From the NCBI RefSeq assembly GCF_041227145.1, contig NZ_JBGFSP010000003.1, positions 1,612,001-1,676,000 of the forward strand: a DNA stretch of 64,000 nt, written 5' to 3'. This DNA is from Bacteroides sp. AN502(2024). GTDB taxonomy: Bacteria; Bacteroidota; Bacteroidia; Bacteroidales; Bacteroidaceae. A model generated the notes under the pieces. The model did no database searches. It was not told the DNA's origin and saw nothing but the letters and a program-made list of their open reading frames with translations. Shown here piece by piece: positions 9,083 to 19,111 of this stretch. The position numbers and the translations under genes were made by a program. Within the stretch, counting starts at the first letter, position 1, and each line of letters starts with the position of its first letter.

Positions 9083-10426
9083 TTACTTACAAATAGCACA
9101 ACCCTGGCATCTATTCAACTCGCCACGGAAACGCTTCTCTACCAATAAATGCAACCGATCTTTCAGTGCCTCCAAACGGATGGTATCAATCACTTCGTTA
9201 ACAAATGCGAACATCAACAGCAAACGGGCTTCTTTCTCTGCAATACCGCGTGAACGCATGTAGAATAATGCACCTTCATCCAACTGCCCTACTGTCGCTC
9301 CATGCGAACATTTCACATCATCCGCATAAATCTCCAATTGAGGCTGTGTATACATTCTGGCATCACGCGTAGCACAAAGATTCCGATTAGTCTGTTGGGA
9401 ATTCGTATGCTGTGCATCAGGACGCACGAGTACCAATCCGGCAAACGCACCTACCGACTGGTCATCGAGTACATACTTAAACAGCTCATTACTGGTACAG
9501 TTGGGTACGGCATGATCAATACTTGTATGATTGTCCACGTGCTGGTTCTTATCGGCAATTGCCATACCACAGAGGTTTATTTCGGCTCCTTCTCCTGCCA
9601 GCAACACTTCGGTAGTGTTGCGGGTAGTACCATTATGCAGCGTCATTCCATTCAACAATACATTGCTGTTGGCCTCCTGCTTTACATACAAGTTACTGAT
9701 ACGAACGGTGCTTGTATGTGTTTCCTCCAGTTCATACATGTCGAATACGGTGTTCTCACCTGCAAATACTTCAATGACCTGTGTAGTCAGGAAGTTCACG
9801 TTATCCATTGCATGGTCACAAATCAGCAAACGGGCCTGCGCACCATCCTCCAAGATAATCAGTACGCGGCGATTCACCATAAAGTTAACATCTGCACGCA
9901 AGATATTTACCAGCTGGATCGTTTTCTCTACCACTACATTCTTCGGTACATAAAGCACAACTCCGTCTTGCGCAAAAGCTGTATTAAAAGCAGTCACTCC
10001 ATCTTTGGAAGTATCTGCCAGCCGACCGTAATACTTCTTCACCAGCTCCGGATGCTGCTCGGCCACTTCTTTCAAACTGCCCAAAATCACACCTTCCGGC
10101 AGATTAACTTTGGGAAGTGCTCTATTATAAAATGCATCATTTACCACAAAATACAGGGCGGTACTCATATTCGGCACATCACACTTAAACACCTCATACG
10201 GATTGACCGGAATAGCCAGACGATTCAAGTTCAAACCATAATCCGGTTCAAAGTACTTGCTTACATCCGTGTATTTATACTTCTCCATCTTACAGGTCGG
10301 AAATCCAAGGCGCTCAAAATCGGCAAATGCAGCTGCACGAGGTGCATTCAGCACTTCGGCACTATGCTTGCAGATCATCGCTTCCGTCTGTGAGAAGAGT
10401 TCTATATATTGTTGTTCAACCATCAT
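9083..10426 (-). CDS. sufD: Fe-S cluster assembly protein SufD
   Basis: The 447-residue protein partners SufB and SufC in the SufBC2D scaffold that builds Fe-S clusters in the cytoplasm. It shows the SufB/SufD beta-helix core, with the family stretch YADDVKCSHGATVGQLDE near residues 365-382 and a helical C-terminus. The protein ends in a Cys-rich tail, CQGCAICK, that resembles a metal-binding motif. It lies 13 bp downstream of the sufC stop and 12 bp before the sufS start. The two Met at the start differ by one codon and cannot be separated from sequence. Confidence 0.92.
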   Translation of the reverse strand: MMVEQQYIELFSQTEAMICKHSAEVLNAPRAAAFADFERLGFPTCKMEKYKYTDVSKYFEPDYGLNLNRLAIPVNPYEVFKCDVPNMSTALYFVVNDAFYNRALPKVNLPEGVILGSLKEVAEQHPELVKKYYGRLADTSKDGVTAFNTAFAQDGVVLYVPKNVVVEKTIQLVNILRADVNFMVNRRVLIILEDGAQARLLICDHAMDNVNFLTTQVIEVFAGENTVFDMYELEETHTSTVRISNLYVKQEANSNVLLNGMTLHNGTTRNTTEVLLAGEGAEINLCGMAIADKNQHVDNHTSIDHAVPNCTSNELFKYVLDDQSVGAFAGLVLVRPDAQHTNSQQTNRNLCATRDARMYTQPQLEIYADDVKCSHGATVGQLDEGALFYMRSRGIAEKEARLLLMFAFVNEVIDTIRLEALKDRLHLLVEKRFRGELNRCQGCAICK

Positions 10427-10439
10427 CGTTTTATATTTG

Positions 10440-11192
10440 TCATTCTCCTACTTCTTTCTTGATCCAATCGTATCCTTTTTCTTCCAGCTCCAGCGCAAGT
10501 TCCGGTCCGGCAGTTTTTACGATACGGCCTTTATAAAGGACATGTACAATATCAGGCTTGATATAATCGAGCAAACGTTGATAGTGAGTGATGACAATCG
10601 TGCTTGTCTCAGGAGTTTTCAGTTTGTTCACCCCTTCCGCAACAATACGGAGGGCATCAATGTCCAAACCGGAGTTTGTCTCATCGAGGATGCTCAACCG
10701 CGGTTCCAACATGGCCATCTGGAAGATCTCGTTCCGTTTCTTCTCACCGCCCGAAAAGCCTTCATTCACCGAACGGTTAGCCAATTTATTATCCAACTCT
10801 ACCACCGCACGTTTCTCACGCATCAGTTTCAGAAACTCGCTGGCCGTCAGTGCAGGCAGACCTTTATATTTGCGTTGCTCATTCACAGCGGCACGCATAA
10901 AGTTGACCATGCTCACACCCGGAATTTCTACCGGATACTGAAAACTAAGGAAGATTCCTTCATGGCTACGATCTTCAGGACTCAACTCCAACAGGTTCTT
11001 TCCATAAAAAGTGACCGAACCCTTTGTTACCTCAAAAGCCGGATTACCCACCAATACGGAAGAAAGCGTACTTTTACCGGAACCATTCGGCCCCATGATA
11101 GCGTGCACCTCACCGGGATTCACCGTCAGGTTAATGCCTTTCAATATCTCTTTGCCATTAATGCTGGCATGCAGGTCTTTTATTTCTAACAT
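10440..11192 (-). CDS. sufC: Fe-S assembly ATPase SufC
   Basis: The 250-residue ABC-type ATPase powers SufBCD. It has Walker [10 protein letters not shown] (about 34-42), a signature written FSGGEKKR (usual LSGGE), and Walker [14 protein letters not shown]. The ETNSGLD form in place of D-E-P is typical of SufC and separates it from transport ABC proteins. It has no membrane partner. It follows sufB in the operon and has normal length. Confidence 0.94.
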   Translation of the reverse strand: MLEIKDLHASINGKEILKGINLTVNPGEVHAIMGPNGSGKSTLSSVLVGNPAFEVTKGSVTFYGKNLLELSPEDRSHEGIFLSFQYPVEIPGVSMVNFMRAAVNEQRKYKGLPALTASEFLKLMREKRAVVELDNKLANRSVNEGFSGGEKKRNEIFQMAMLEPRLSILDETNSGLDIDALRIVAEGVNKLKTPETSTIVITHYQRLLDYIKPDIVHVLYKGRIVKTAGPELALELEEKGYDWIKKEVGE

Positions 11193-11235
11193 GATATATT
11201 TACGATTTTACAATTTGCCATTTTAAAAGTCAACA

Positions 11236-12714
11236 TCACCCCACGCTTCCTTCCAATGAGATAGTAAGCAGCTTCTGTGCTTCTACCGCGAACTCCATCG
11301 GAAGTTTATTCAATACCTCCTTTGCATATCCGTTCACAATAAGTCCGATAGCATCTTCTGTCGCGATGCCGCGCTGGTTGCAATAAAATATCTGGTCCTC
11401 ACTAATCTTGCTCGTCGTAGCTTCATGCTCCACCACAGCTGTCTCATTGTGAATATCCATATAGGGGAAGGTATGTGCACCACACTTATCTCCCAGTAAC
11501 AGAGAGTCGCACTGACTATAATTACGGGCATTGTCCGCTTTCCCGGCCACGCGTACCAGCCCACGATAGGAGTTTTCACTATGTCCGGCAGAGATACCTT
11601 TACTTACAATCGTACTACGGGTGTTCTTACCCAGATGAATCATCTTCGTCCCGGTATCTGCCTGCTGATGGTTGTTTGTCACAGCTACGGAATAAAACTC
11701 AGCAGTCGAGTTATCGCCCGTCAGGATACAAGAAGGATATTTCCAAGTGATTGCCGAACCGGTTTCCACTTGTGTCCAGGATAATTTACTGTCCACTCCT
11801 TTACAGTTACCGCGTTTGGTGACAAAGTTGTACACCCCGCCCTTGCCTTCCGCATCTCCCGGATACCAGTTTTGAACAGTACTGTATTTTACCTCTGCAC
11901 GGTCATGTACAACAATCTCAACGATAGCGGCATGCAGCTGATTTTCATCCCGCATCGGAGCCGTACACCCTTCCAGATAAGAGACATACGAATCATCATC
12001 CGCCACAATCAGCGTACGTTCAAACTGTCCCGTGTTACGGGCATTGATACGGAAATAAGTGGAAAGCTCCATCGGACAACGTACCCCTTTCGGAATATAC
12101 ACGAAAGAGCCGTCAGAGAACACTGCTGAGTTCAATGCTGCAAAGAAATTGTCTCGATAGCCCACTACCGATCCCATGTATTTCTTCACCAGATCCGGAT
12201 GCTCCCGCACAGCTTCACTAAATGAACAGAATATAATCCCTTTCTCCATCAGCGTTTCCTTAAAAGTAGTCTTTACAGAAACAGAGTCCATAACGGCATC
12301 CACAGCCATTCCGCTAAGAGCCATTTGCTCTTCCAAAGGAATGCCCAGTTTATTAAACGTCTTTATCAATTCAGGATCGACTTCCTCCATGCTCTTCGGT
12401 CCTTCTTTCTTCTGAGTCGGATCAGCATAATAAGAAATCGCCTGATAATCAATTTCAGGAATACGGAGATGTGCCCAATTAGGCATTTCCAATGTCAGCC
12501 AATGACGATACGCTTTCAGTCGAAACTCCAGCAACCACTCCGGTTCGTTCTTTTTCGATGAAATCAGACGAATGACATCTTCATTAAGTCCACGCTCAAT
12601 GATGTCCGTATGCACCTCTGTGGTGAAGCCGTATTTATATTTCTCCTCCGCAAATTTCCGGACAAACTCATTATCAGTCCTCTTTTCAAGTTCATCTTTC
12701 TGATTGAGTTTCAT
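11236..12714 (-). CDS. sufB: Fe-S cluster assembly protein SufB
   Basis: The 492-residue SufB is the main scaffold subunit on which clusters form. Conserved stretches include [17 protein letters not shown] near the N-terminus, [19 protein letters not shown], and [16 protein letters not shown] place the start at ATG 12714 (MKLNQKD). It begins one base after the cvpA stop (12716-12718), whereas the longer in-frame start at 12735 would overlap cvpA by 20 bp. It is the first suf gene and appears translationally linked to cvpA. Its neighbours give the order sufB, sufC, sufD, sufS without sufE or sufA. Confidence 0.93.
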   Translation of the reverse strand: MKLNQKDELEKRTDNEFVRKFAEEKYKYGFTTEVHTDIIERGLNEDVIRLISSKKNEPEWLLEFRLKAYRHWLTLEMPNWAHLRIPEIDYQAISYYADPTQKKEGPKSMEEVDPELIKTFNKLGIPLEEQMALSGMAVDAVMDSVSVKTTFKETLMEKGIIFCSFSEAVREHPDLVKKYMGSVVGYRDNFFAALNSAVFSDGSFVYIPKGVRCPMELSTYFRINARNTGQFERTLIVADDDSYVSYLEGCTAPMRDENQLHAAIVEIVVHDRAEVKYSTVQNWYPGDAEGKGGVYNFVTKRGNCKGVDSKLSWTQVETGSAITWKYPSCILTGDNSTAEFYSVAVTNNHQQADTGTKMIHLGKNTRSTIVSKGISAGHSENSYRGLVRVAGKADNARNYSQCDSLLLGDKCGAHTFPYMDIHNETAVVEHEATTSKISEDQIFYCNQRGIATEDAIGLIVNGYAKEVLNKLPMEFAVEAQKLLTISLEGSVG

Positions 12715-12715
12715 T

Positions 12716-13243
12716 TTATTGGGTTCTTGTTGCATCTTTATTCTCTAATATATATTGTTGCGTCATATTTTTCGCAGCAGGGAAAAAGATCCCCGCAAAC
12801 GTTTCCATCGGATAATATAACAAAGATTCTTTCTTTTTTGTTGCACTGATTAACTTATTATCGTTGTCCACAAACTCTATCGCACCAATCACTACACTCG
12901 TCAACAGCAGAAATTTAAGTGCCCCCAGCCCACTTCCTAACCAGCGATTCAGCCAGTTCAGCGAAATTGCCTGCATGGCTTTTGTCAATAACGAGGCGAT
13001 CAATACAAAGAGCAACGGTACGGCAATCCAAATCATGACAAAAGCCAACACTTGTGCAACTGTCATCGAGTCTGTCACTGTCGGGCAAAGCTTTTCCGCC
13101 AAAGAGGCATACAGAACTTTCGCGGCCAACAGACCGACTATCACCCCTAAAAGAGAAGCCAACTGACGAATGAAGCCTTTTACAAAACCTACCACCGCTC
13201 CGGCCCCTATTACAATAAAAATAATTATATCAATCGTTGCCAC
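12716..13243 (-). CDS. CvpA-family inner-membrane protein
   Basis: I choose GTG 13243 as the start, giving about 175 residues ([13 protein letters not shown]). This matches the usual CvpA length; an upstream in-frame ATG at 13363 adds about 40 residues that begin inside the infB terminator. Four hydrophobic helices are visible (about 1-20, 25-45, 60-85, 105-125), with the family [15 protein letters not shown] turn. Family members act in envelope integrity or, in E. coli, colicin V production; the exact role is unclear. It leads into the suf genes with a 1-bp gap and may simply share their promoter. Confidence 0.78.
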   Translation of the reverse strand: MATIDIIIFIVIGAGAVVGFVKGFIRQLASLLGVIVGLLAAKVLYASLAEKLCPTVTDSMTVAQVLAFVMIWIAVPLLFVLIASLLTKAMQAISLNWLNRWLGSGLGALKFLLLTSVVIGAIEFVDNDNKLISATKKKESLLYYPMETFAGIFFPAAKNMTQQYILENKDATRTQ

Positions 13244-13316
13244 ATTTATAATGTTATAAGCTATAAACCAACAAGTCGTATATAAGCCGATTATAATGCG
13301 CAAGGTGCCGAATGAT

Positions 13317-13364
13317 AAAAAAGGTGGTAAGGTGGTGTTCTGCAAACAGTACCACATTACCACC
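13317..13364 (-). terminator. Rho-independent terminator after infB
   Basis: Reading the minus strand, GGTGGTAATGTGGT (13364-13351) pairs with ACCACCTTACCACC (13336-13323) with one mismatch in 14, and a small CTG/CAG pairing lies in the loop. Six T follow (complement of 13317-13322). It separates rimP-nusA-infB from cvpA-suf. Confidence 0.85.
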
Positions 13365-13428
13365 TCTTTACCATGTCATAACCTCTGCTATATTATAACA
13401 TTATAATACACTTATAACCTTACTACAT

Positions 13429-16400
13429 TTACAGCGTCTGTTTCACTTCTATTTCTTCGAATGTCTCGATCATATCGCCTACCTTCATGTCGTTGCAGTT
13501 CACCAGGCTGATACCACACTCGAAGTTGGTACCTACTTCCTTCACATCGTCCTTGAAGCGTTTCAATGCATTGATGTTTCCGGTAAAGATTACGATACCA
13601 TCGCGGATCAAACGAGCCTTGTCGCTTCGTTTCACCTTTCCGGTCTTCACCATTGCACCGGCTACCAGGCCTACCTTGGTGATATTGAACACTTCGCGGA
13701 TTTCGACAGTTGCCGTAATCTGTTCCTTCAATTCCGGAGCCAACATACCCTCCATAGCAGACTTCACCTCTTCGATTGCATCGTAGATGACAGAGTACTT
13801 ACGGATATCGACACCTTCCTGTTCGGCCATCTTAGCGGCAGCCCCCGAAGGACGTACCTGGAATCCGACGATAATTGCATCCGAAGCGGCAGCCAGAGAA
13901 ACATCAGACTCGGAGATTGCTCCCACACCCTTATGGATGACATTTACCTGAATTTGTTCCGTAGACAACTTAATCAACGAGTCGCTCAATGCCTCAACAG
14001 AACCGTCCACGTCACCCTTAACGATAATATTCAATTCCTGGAAGTTACCCAAAGCGATACGACGACCCAACTCATCCAGAGTAAGAATCTTCTGCGTACG
14101 CAAGCCTTGTTCGCGAGCCAACTGTTCACGTTTATTGGTAATCTCACGAGCTTCCTGATCGCTTTCAACCACATGGAATGTGTCGCCGGCAGCAGGAGCA
14201 CCGTTCAATCCCAATACCAAAGCCGGTTCGGAAGGTCCTGCTTCCTTGATGCGTTGGTTACGTTCGTTGAACATAGCCTTCACACGTCCGTAGCTGGTTC
14301 CTGCCAGTATGATGTCTCCCACTTTCAACGTACCGTTAGATACCAATACAGTAGCCACATATCCACGACCCTTATCCAGGGAAGATTCGATGATAGACCC
14401 CGTAGCATTACGATTCGGATTTGCCTTCAGCTCAAGCATTTCAGCTTCGAGCAATACTTTTTCCAGCAAGTCTTCCACCCCCACACCTTTCTTGGCAGAG
14501 ATATCTTGTGACTGATATTTACCACCCCATTCTTCAACAAGGTAATTCATTGCAGCCAGTTCTTCTTTAATCTTATCCGGATTTGCAGTCGGTTTATCGA
14601 CCTTATTGATTGCAAAGACAATAGGCACACCGGCAGCCATCGCATGATTGATCGCTTCCTTCGTCTGCGGCATCACGTTATCATCGGCAGCCACAATAAT
14701 AATAGCGATATCCGTTACTTTGGCACCACGTGCACGCATAGCGGTAAACGCTTCATGCCCCGGAGTATCGAGGAAAGTTATACGGCGACCGTCTTCCAAT
14801 TTCACATTATAAGCACCGATATGCTGGGTAATACCTCCCGCTTCACCTGCAATTACATTCGCCTTACGGATATAGTCGAGCAAAGAAGTCTTACCGTGGT
14901 CAACGTGTCCCATCACCGTTACAATCGGAGCGCGCGGTTGCAAATCCTCGGGAGCATCTTCTTCCTCAACGATGGCTTGTGCCACTTCCGCACTTACATA
15001 TTCAGTTTTGAATCCGAACTCTTCAGCCACCAGATTGATGGTTTCCGCATCCAAACGCTGGTTGATGGAAACCATGATACCAATACTCATACAAGTAGCA
15101 ATAACTTGGTTAACAGAAACATCCATCATCGTTGCCAATTCATTAGCCGTAACGAACTCGGTCAACTTCAATACCTTGCTGTCCGCCATTTCCTGATCTT
15201 CCCGTTCCTGCATACGGTTGGAAGCCATTTCACGTTTCTCTTTACGGTATTTGGACGCTTTATTCTTACCCTTGGTTGTCAGACGTGCAAGAGTTTCTTT
15301 TACCTGTTTTGCTACGTCTTCCTCGCTCACCTCCTGTTTGATAACCGGCTTCTTGAAGCGATCTTTATTGTTACTATTTCTTCTGTTGTTATTTCCTTGA
15401 CCGCCAGCCTGACCGCCCTGACCGTTACCATTGCCACCCTTACCCTGCGCATTAGGTCTCGGAGCAGTAAAGTTGGAAGTTGCAACATTGTTGACATCCA
15501 CCTTCTCTTTATTGATACGGTTCCGTTTCTTCTTGTTAGCAGATGCTTCCGCACCATCCTTAGGCCCGTTCTTCGACAATTTGGAATCATCTTTACGGAT
15601 TTCCCTGATGATAGCCTCCTTCATCAACTTCTTCTGATCCTGCCGGATTTTCTCCTTTTCTTCACGTTCGCGACGTTTCTCTTCCTTCGATTTCTTTTTG
15701 GGGCGAGTAGACTGATTCAATGCAGCCAAGTCAATCTGACCGATCACATTAATCTTCGCACCTAATTCCGGTTGACGGATTTTGAAAACACCATCATCCT
15801 CCGGAGCCTTTTCTGCTGCCGGGGTTATTTCAGTCTGTGTAGTTTCCACCTCTTCTTCTTTATGCTCTTCCACTGCCACAGGTGCAGTTGCTACTACTTC
15901 CACTACTTTTTCAACTTCTACCGGCTTCGTCTCCACTACAGGTTCCGGCACTACTACGGGCTCAACCACCACTGAAGTAGGCTCTACAACAGCAACAGGA
16001 GGTGTCACCTCCTCTTCCTTCTCCACCTCGGGTTTAACGACAGGCTGTTCTACCACCGGCTCTTCCTGTTTCTGTTCCGGTTCCTTCTCCACCTTTTCAG
16101 GTTTACGCCCATTTAAATTTTCCAAATCAATTTTTCCGACAGGTTTAAACTTCGGACGTACATCCTCAGGTATGACTGTCTTAATCACATCTTCCGACTT
16201 AGGTTTTTCGGGCTGCTGTTCGAAGCCTTCAATCGATACCGACACCTTATTACGATCCTTATTCTGACGTTTCTGTATGAAACGCTCCGATTCAAGTCTA
16301 AGGTTCTTATCTGTACTGAACTCCTTTACGAGTATAGCGTATTGCTCCTCGCTAATTTTGGTATTAGGATTAGCCTCAACGGTATGCCCTTTTTTCTGCA

Positions 16401-16467
16401 GGAACTCAACTACCGTCGCGATTCCTACGTTCAAATCTCTTGTAACTTTGTTTAACCTTATCGTCAT
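13429..16467 (-). CDS. infB: Translation initiation factor IF-2
   Basis: The 1012-residue GTPase brings initiator tRNA to the ribosome. The N-terminal helical domain is followed by a long Val/Glu/Pro-rich linker (about 90-260) and a Lys/Arg-rich, Gly/Asn-rich segment (about 260-420). The GTPase core starts near residue 515 with [14 protein letters not shown] (G1), then DTPGHEAF (G3) and NKVDKP (G4), followed by the domain II/III/C2 region ending in EEIEVKQTL. The long low-complexity N-region is normal for Bacteroidetes. It is the last gene of rimP-nusA-infB, separated from nusA by 107 bp containing a large hairpin, and ends at a strong terminator. Confidence 0.97.
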   Translation of the reverse strand: MTIRLNKVTRDLNVGIATVVEFLQKKGHTVEANPNTKISEEQYAILVKEFSTDKNLRLESERFIQKRQNKDRNKVSVSIEGFEQQPEKPKSEDVIKTVIPEDVRPKFKPVGKIDLENLNGRKPEKVEKEPEQKQEEPVVEQPVVKPEVEKEEEVTPPVAVVEPTSVVVEPVVVPEPVVETKPVEVEKVVEVVATAPVAVEEHKEEEVETTQTEITPAAEKAPEDDGVFKIRQPELGAKINVIGQIDLAALNQSTRPKKKSKEEKRREREEKEKIRQDQKKLMKEAIIREIRKDDSKLSKNGPKDGAEASANKKKRNRINKEKVDVNNVATSNFTAPRPNAQGKGGNGNGQGGQAGGQGNNNRRNSNNKDRFKKPVIKQEVSEEDVAKQVKETLARLTTKGKNKASKYRKEKREMASNRMQEREDQEMADSKVLKLTEFVTANELATMMDVSVNQVIATCMSIGIMVSINQRLDAETINLVAEEFGFKTEYVSAEVAQAIVEEEDAPEDLQPRAPIVTVMGHVDHGKTSLLDYIRKANVIAGEAGGITQHIGAYNVKLEDGRRITFLDTPGHEAFTAMRARGAKVTDIAIIIVAADDNVMPQTKEAINHAMAAGVPIVFAINKVDKPTANPDKIKEELAAMNYLVEEWGGKYQSQDISAKKGVGVEDLLEKVLLEAEMLELKANPNRNATGSIIESSLDKGRGYVATVLVSNGTLKVGDIILAGTSYGRVKAMFNERNQRIKEAGPSEPALVLGLNGAPAAGDTFHVVESDQEAREITNKREQLAREQGLRTQKILTLDELGRRIALGNFQELNIIVKGDVDGSVEALSDSLIKLSTEQIQVNVIHKGVGAISESDVSLAAASDAIIVGFQVRPSGAAAKMAEQEGVDIRKYSVIYDAIEEVKSAMEGMLAPELKEQITATVEIREVFNITKVGLVAGAMVKTGKVKRSDKARLIRDGIVIFTGNINALKRFKDDVKEVGTNFECGISLVNCNDMKVGDMIETFEEIEVKQTL

Positions 16468-16518
16468 ATTTTAAAATTAATGAATAAATGGAGCTTTAAG
16501 AAGTGGATAGTGACAGCT

Positions 16519-16569
16519 GATCATTGATAGTTGGTTTACCAGATATGGCGCAACCAACTATCAATGATC
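16519..16569 (-). repeat. 18-bp perfect inverted repeat between nusA and infB
   Basis: GATCATTGATAGTTGGTT (16519-16536) and its exact complement (16552-16569) enclose a 15-nt loop. The structure starts 6 nt after the nusA stop. No T-run follows on the minus strand, so a simple terminator is unlikely. It could be an RNA processing or stability site that lets infB be expressed at a different level from nusA, or a small dispersed repeat. The pairing is seen; the role is inferred. Confidence 0.8.
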
Positions 16570-16574
16570 AATGA

Positions 16575-17849
16575 TTAATTATCAGCTGAATTATCTTCTT
16601 CAAACTCCGATTTCAAAATGCGTATTACCTCGTCCACTGTCTCTTCTTCCAGGTCCGTCTTTTCAATCAACATCTCACGAGGAGCATTCAACACAGACTT
16701 CGCCGTATCGATGCCGATAGCTTTGATAGCGTCGATCACCCATCCGTCTATTTCATCTCTGAACTCGTCGAGATAAATATCTTCGTCAGCTACGTTCTCA
16801 TCCAACTCACGGAACACGTCGATAGTGTATTCAGTTAACATACTGGCCAGTTTAATATTCAAACCGCCTTTACCGATAGCCAGCGAAACCTCTTCCGGTT
16901 TGAGGAATACCTCAGCCTTCTTCTCTTCCTCGTTCAGACGAATAGAAGAAATCTTAGCCGGACTTAAAGCGCGCTGTATAAACAATGAGATGTTCGATGT
17001 GTAATTGATTACGTCGATATTCTCATTGCGAAGTTCACGAACAATGCCATGAATACGACTACCCTTTACACCTACGCAGGCTCCTACAGGGTCGATTCTG
17101 TCATCGTAAGATTCCACCGCGATCTTGGCACGTTCGCCGGGGATACGGGCAATCTTCTTGATGGTAATCAAGCCATCACTAATTTCGGGTACTTCCAACT
17201 CGAACAGGCGTTGCAGGAAAACGGGAGAGGTGCGTGACAAGATAATCTTAGGATTATTATTCTTATTATCCACGCGGGCAACTACTGCACGGGCCGTTTC
17301 ACCTTTACGATAAAAGTCGCTCGGGATCTGTTCGGTCTTAGGCAACAACAATTCGTTTCCTTCATCGTCTAAAAGCAACATCTCTTTCTTCCAGATCTGA
17401 TATACTTCTGCATTGATGATAGTACCTACCTTATCTATATATTTGTTATAAATACTGTCTTTTTCGAGTTCCAGAATCTTGGAAGCCAATGTCTGACGGA
17501 GATTCAGGATAGCGCGACGTCCGAACTTGGCAAAGATAACTTCGTCTGTCACCTCTTCGCCTTCTTCGTAAGAAGCATCGATTTTCTGTGCTTCGCTCAA
17601 CGAAATCTGCATATTCGGATTGGTCAAATCCTCATCGGCCACAACTTCACGATTACGCCATATCTCGAAATCACCCTTGTCCGGGTTCACGATCACGTCG
17701 TAATTTTCATCGGTACCAAACATTTTCGCGATTACACTACGGAACGACTCTTCGAGCACGCTAACCATCGTCGTTCTATCGATATTCTTCAGTTCCTTAA
17801 ATTCCGAAAATGTATCAATCAAGCTGATTGTTTCTTCTTTTTTGGCCAT
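16575..17849 (-). CDS. nusA: Transcription termination/antitermination factor NusA
   Basis: The 424-residue NusA binds RNA polymerase and nascent RNA, shaping pausing, termination and antitermination. The N-domain contacts polymerase (1-125); an S1 domain (about 135-200, with YRKGETARAVVARVDNK) is followed by two KH domains (about 230-345, with GVKGSRIHGIVREL and AIGKGGLNIKLAS). The C-terminus is short and acidic, without the repeated acidic domains of E. coli NusA, as usual in this phylum. It starts 2 bp after the rimP stop. The hairpin with T-run in the operon leader gives it a way to regulate its own synthesis. Confidence 0.96.
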   Translation of the reverse strand: MAKKEETISLIDTFSEFKELKNIDRTTMVSVLEESFRSVIAKMFGTDENYDVIVNPDKGDFEIWRNREVVADEDLTNPNMQISLSEAQKIDASYEEGEEVTDEVIFAKFGRRAILNLRQTLASKILELEKDSIYNKYIDKVGTIINAEVYQIWKKEMLLLDDEGNELLLPKTEQIPSDFYRKGETARAVVARVDNKNNNPKIILSRTSPVFLQRLFELEVPEISDGLITIKKIARIPGERAKIAVESYDDRIDPVGACVGVKGSRIHGIVRELRNENIDVINYTSNISLFIQRALSPAKISSIRLNEEEKKAEVFLKPEEVSLAIGKGGLNIKLASMLTEYTIDVFRELDENVADEDIYLDEFRDEIDGWVIDAIKAIGIDTAKSVLNAPREMLIEKTDLEEETVDEVIRILKSEFEEDNSADN

Positions 17850-17851
17850 AA

Positions 17852-18319
17852 CTATTTAAAGCTAATTAAGTATTTAGTATATTTTATTTGCTCATAAGTG
17901 AAGGTTTCATCCTCTTCCACCAGTTTCGGACGCTTTGCTCCTTCGGGTTTCACTTTCTTTTGTACGCCTACCGTAAACTTCTCCTCATCGGCATCTTTCA
18001 GTATACCTGCCAGCTTCCGTCCGTCTCCGGTCAGCACTTCCACCTCTTGTCCGATGTGGATATAATACTGCTGCAGAACCTTAAAGGGTTGTCCGATACC
18101 GGCCGACCCTACTTCCAGTTCATAATCTTCCTCTTCGCGGTTCAGTTTTGATTCTATAAAGCGACTAAGCTCCACACAATCTTCAATCCAAACACCTTCT
18201 GCATGTTCTATTTCAACCACAATCTTGTCATCCGGGCTCACGGTCACCTCTACTAAAAAATAGTCTTTTCCTTCCAGCCACTCTTCTACAATCTGACAAA
18301 CAGTTTTCTTTTCTATCAT
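17852..18319 (-). CDS. rimP: Ribosome maturation factor RimP
   Basis: The 155-residue protein helps assemble the 30S subunit. It has the RimP N-domain (DYFLVEVTVSPDDKIVVEIE, then DCVELSRFIESKLN, and the family pattern YELEVGSAGIGQPF at about 85-98) and an Sm-like C-domain (GQEVEVLTGDGRKLAGIL). It is the first gene of rimP-nusA-infB, the conserved bacterial order. The leader of about 60 nt contains a terminator-like hairpin (18339-18364), and an exact promoter lies at 18386-18416. Confidence 0.95.
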   Translation of the reverse strand: MIEKKTVCQIVEEWLEGKDYFLVEVTVSPDDKIVVEIEHAEGVWIEDCVELSRFIESKLNREEEDYELEVGSAGIGQPFKVLQQYYIHIGQEVEVLTGDGRKLAGILKDADEEKFTVGVQKKVKPEGAKRPKLVEEDETFTYEQIKYTKYLISFK

Positions 18320-18338
18320 TTATTAGCTATATAAGAAC

Positions 18339-18364
18339 AAAAAAAGGAGCTTAATCGCCCCTCC
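18339..18364 (-). terminator. Terminator-like hairpin (attenuator) in the rimP-nusA-infB leader
   Basis: In the minus-strand leader, GGAGGGGC (18364-18357) pairs with GCTCC (18350-18346) around a GATTAA loop and is followed at once by seven T (18345-18339). It sits between the promoter and the rimP start, so transcription must read through it. An attenuator here would let NusA, the product of the second gene, set its own level. The stem is modest and includes G-T pairs. Confidence 0.55.
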
Positions 18365-18385
18365 ACCTTTCATCCGTTTCGGTTG

Positions 18386-18416
18386 CAAAGATATAAATAA
18401 TCTGTTCGACTACAAA
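18386..18416 (-). promoter_or_regulatory. Promoter of rimP-nusA-infB
   Basis: On the minus strand TTTG (18416-18413), a 19-nt spacer and TATCTTTG (18393-18386) match the Bacteroides -33/-7 promoter consensus in sequence and spacing. This is the best-formed promoter in the window. Confidence 0.75.
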
Positions 18417-18490
18417 ACATTAAAGAAAAAAAGTATGAATTAACAGTGCTATATTCGTATCTTTACACCGTAATTCAAAAAATAACGACT

Positions 18491-18886
18491 ATGGCACATC
18501 GTCTCAACACTAACAAACAGTTCATGGTAGGCAACGGAATCCTTGCTTTTGCCGTCATCTTTGTTGTAGTTATTTTTGTCTATATGAGCATGCGGCTGCA
18601 ACAGAAGAAACAAGAAGAACGTCATTTTATCGAAAGCTATACGATCAGCCTGGTTAAGGGGTTTGCCGGAGATTCCATCTCTTTGTTTGTCAACGACAGC
18701 CTTATCTCCAATACAACCATATCAGAAGAGCCCTACACGGTAGAAGTGGGACGTTTTGCCGAGCAGAGCGCATTGCTGATTGTGGATAACAGCACAGAGT
18801 TGGTGTCCACGTTTGATCTTAGCGAAAAAGGCGGGACTTATCAATTCGAAAAAGAACCGGACGGGATTAAACAATTAGCCAGATAA
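18491..18886 (+). CDS. Small single-pass membrane protein, unknown function
   Basis: I start at ATG 18491 (MAHRLNTNK), giving 131 residues; the longer frame from 18446 runs through promoter-like sequence. One membrane helix lies at about residues 13-34 (GILAFAVIFVVVIFVYMSM), after a short basic N-terminus, so the C-terminal domain of about 95 residues probably faces the periplasm. That domain is beta-rich (SISLFVNDSLISN, EEPYTVEVGRF) and may be a small binding or structural fold. It is transcribed away from rimP. I do not recognise a family. Its 3' region contains an array of palindromes. Confidence 0.7.
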   Translation: MAHRLNTNKQFMVGNGILAFAVIFVVVIFVYMSMRLQQKKQEERHFIESYTISLVKGFAGDSISLFVNDSLISNTTISEEPYTVEVGRFAEQSALLIVDNSTELVSTFDLSEKGGTYQFEKEPDGIKQLAR

Positions 18887-18997
18887 TAAGGGCATATTCT
18901 CCATATCACATATTATAACCGACAATCAATAGGAAGCATAAGATTTAATAGCCGACAGCCGGAGATAGTACCGTAAGGTCTTCCACAAAATAGCATT

Positions 18998-19079
18998 ATC
19001 TAAATTTGTGCCACCACGATGGCACAACTATGCCATCGCACTGGCACAACTGTGCCAATACGGTGGCACAAGTGTGACA
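18998..19079. repeat. Array of 16-bp palindromes with an exact 22-bp period
   Basis: Units TGGCACAACTATGCCA (19020), TGGCACAACTGTGCCA (19042) and TGGCACAAGTGTGACA (19064) begin exactly 22 bp apart. Each has 7-bp arms around a 2-bp centre. One period earlier (18998-19013) only the right arm TGTGCCA (19007-19013) is kept, still in register. The array lies between the 3' ends of two converging genes. A 22-bp step is about two helical turns, which would place bound dimers on one face of the DNA. The same layout with another sequence is found at 60539-60614. Confidence 0.8.
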
Positions 19080-19111
19080 ATACCATGGAATTAGTCTGGC
19101 AATGAAACATA

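Noticed and set aside
9302..10393. Long open frame antisense to sufD (363 codons), and similar ones opposite infB (14644-15765) and the TPR gene (23968-25017)
   Set aside because: They are shadows of well-conserved genes on the other strand, with no family motifs or ribosome sites of their own.
18998..19079. CRISPR array
   Set aside because: The units are 16-bp palindromes with 6-bp gaps, far too short for repeat-spacer structure, and no cas genes are present.
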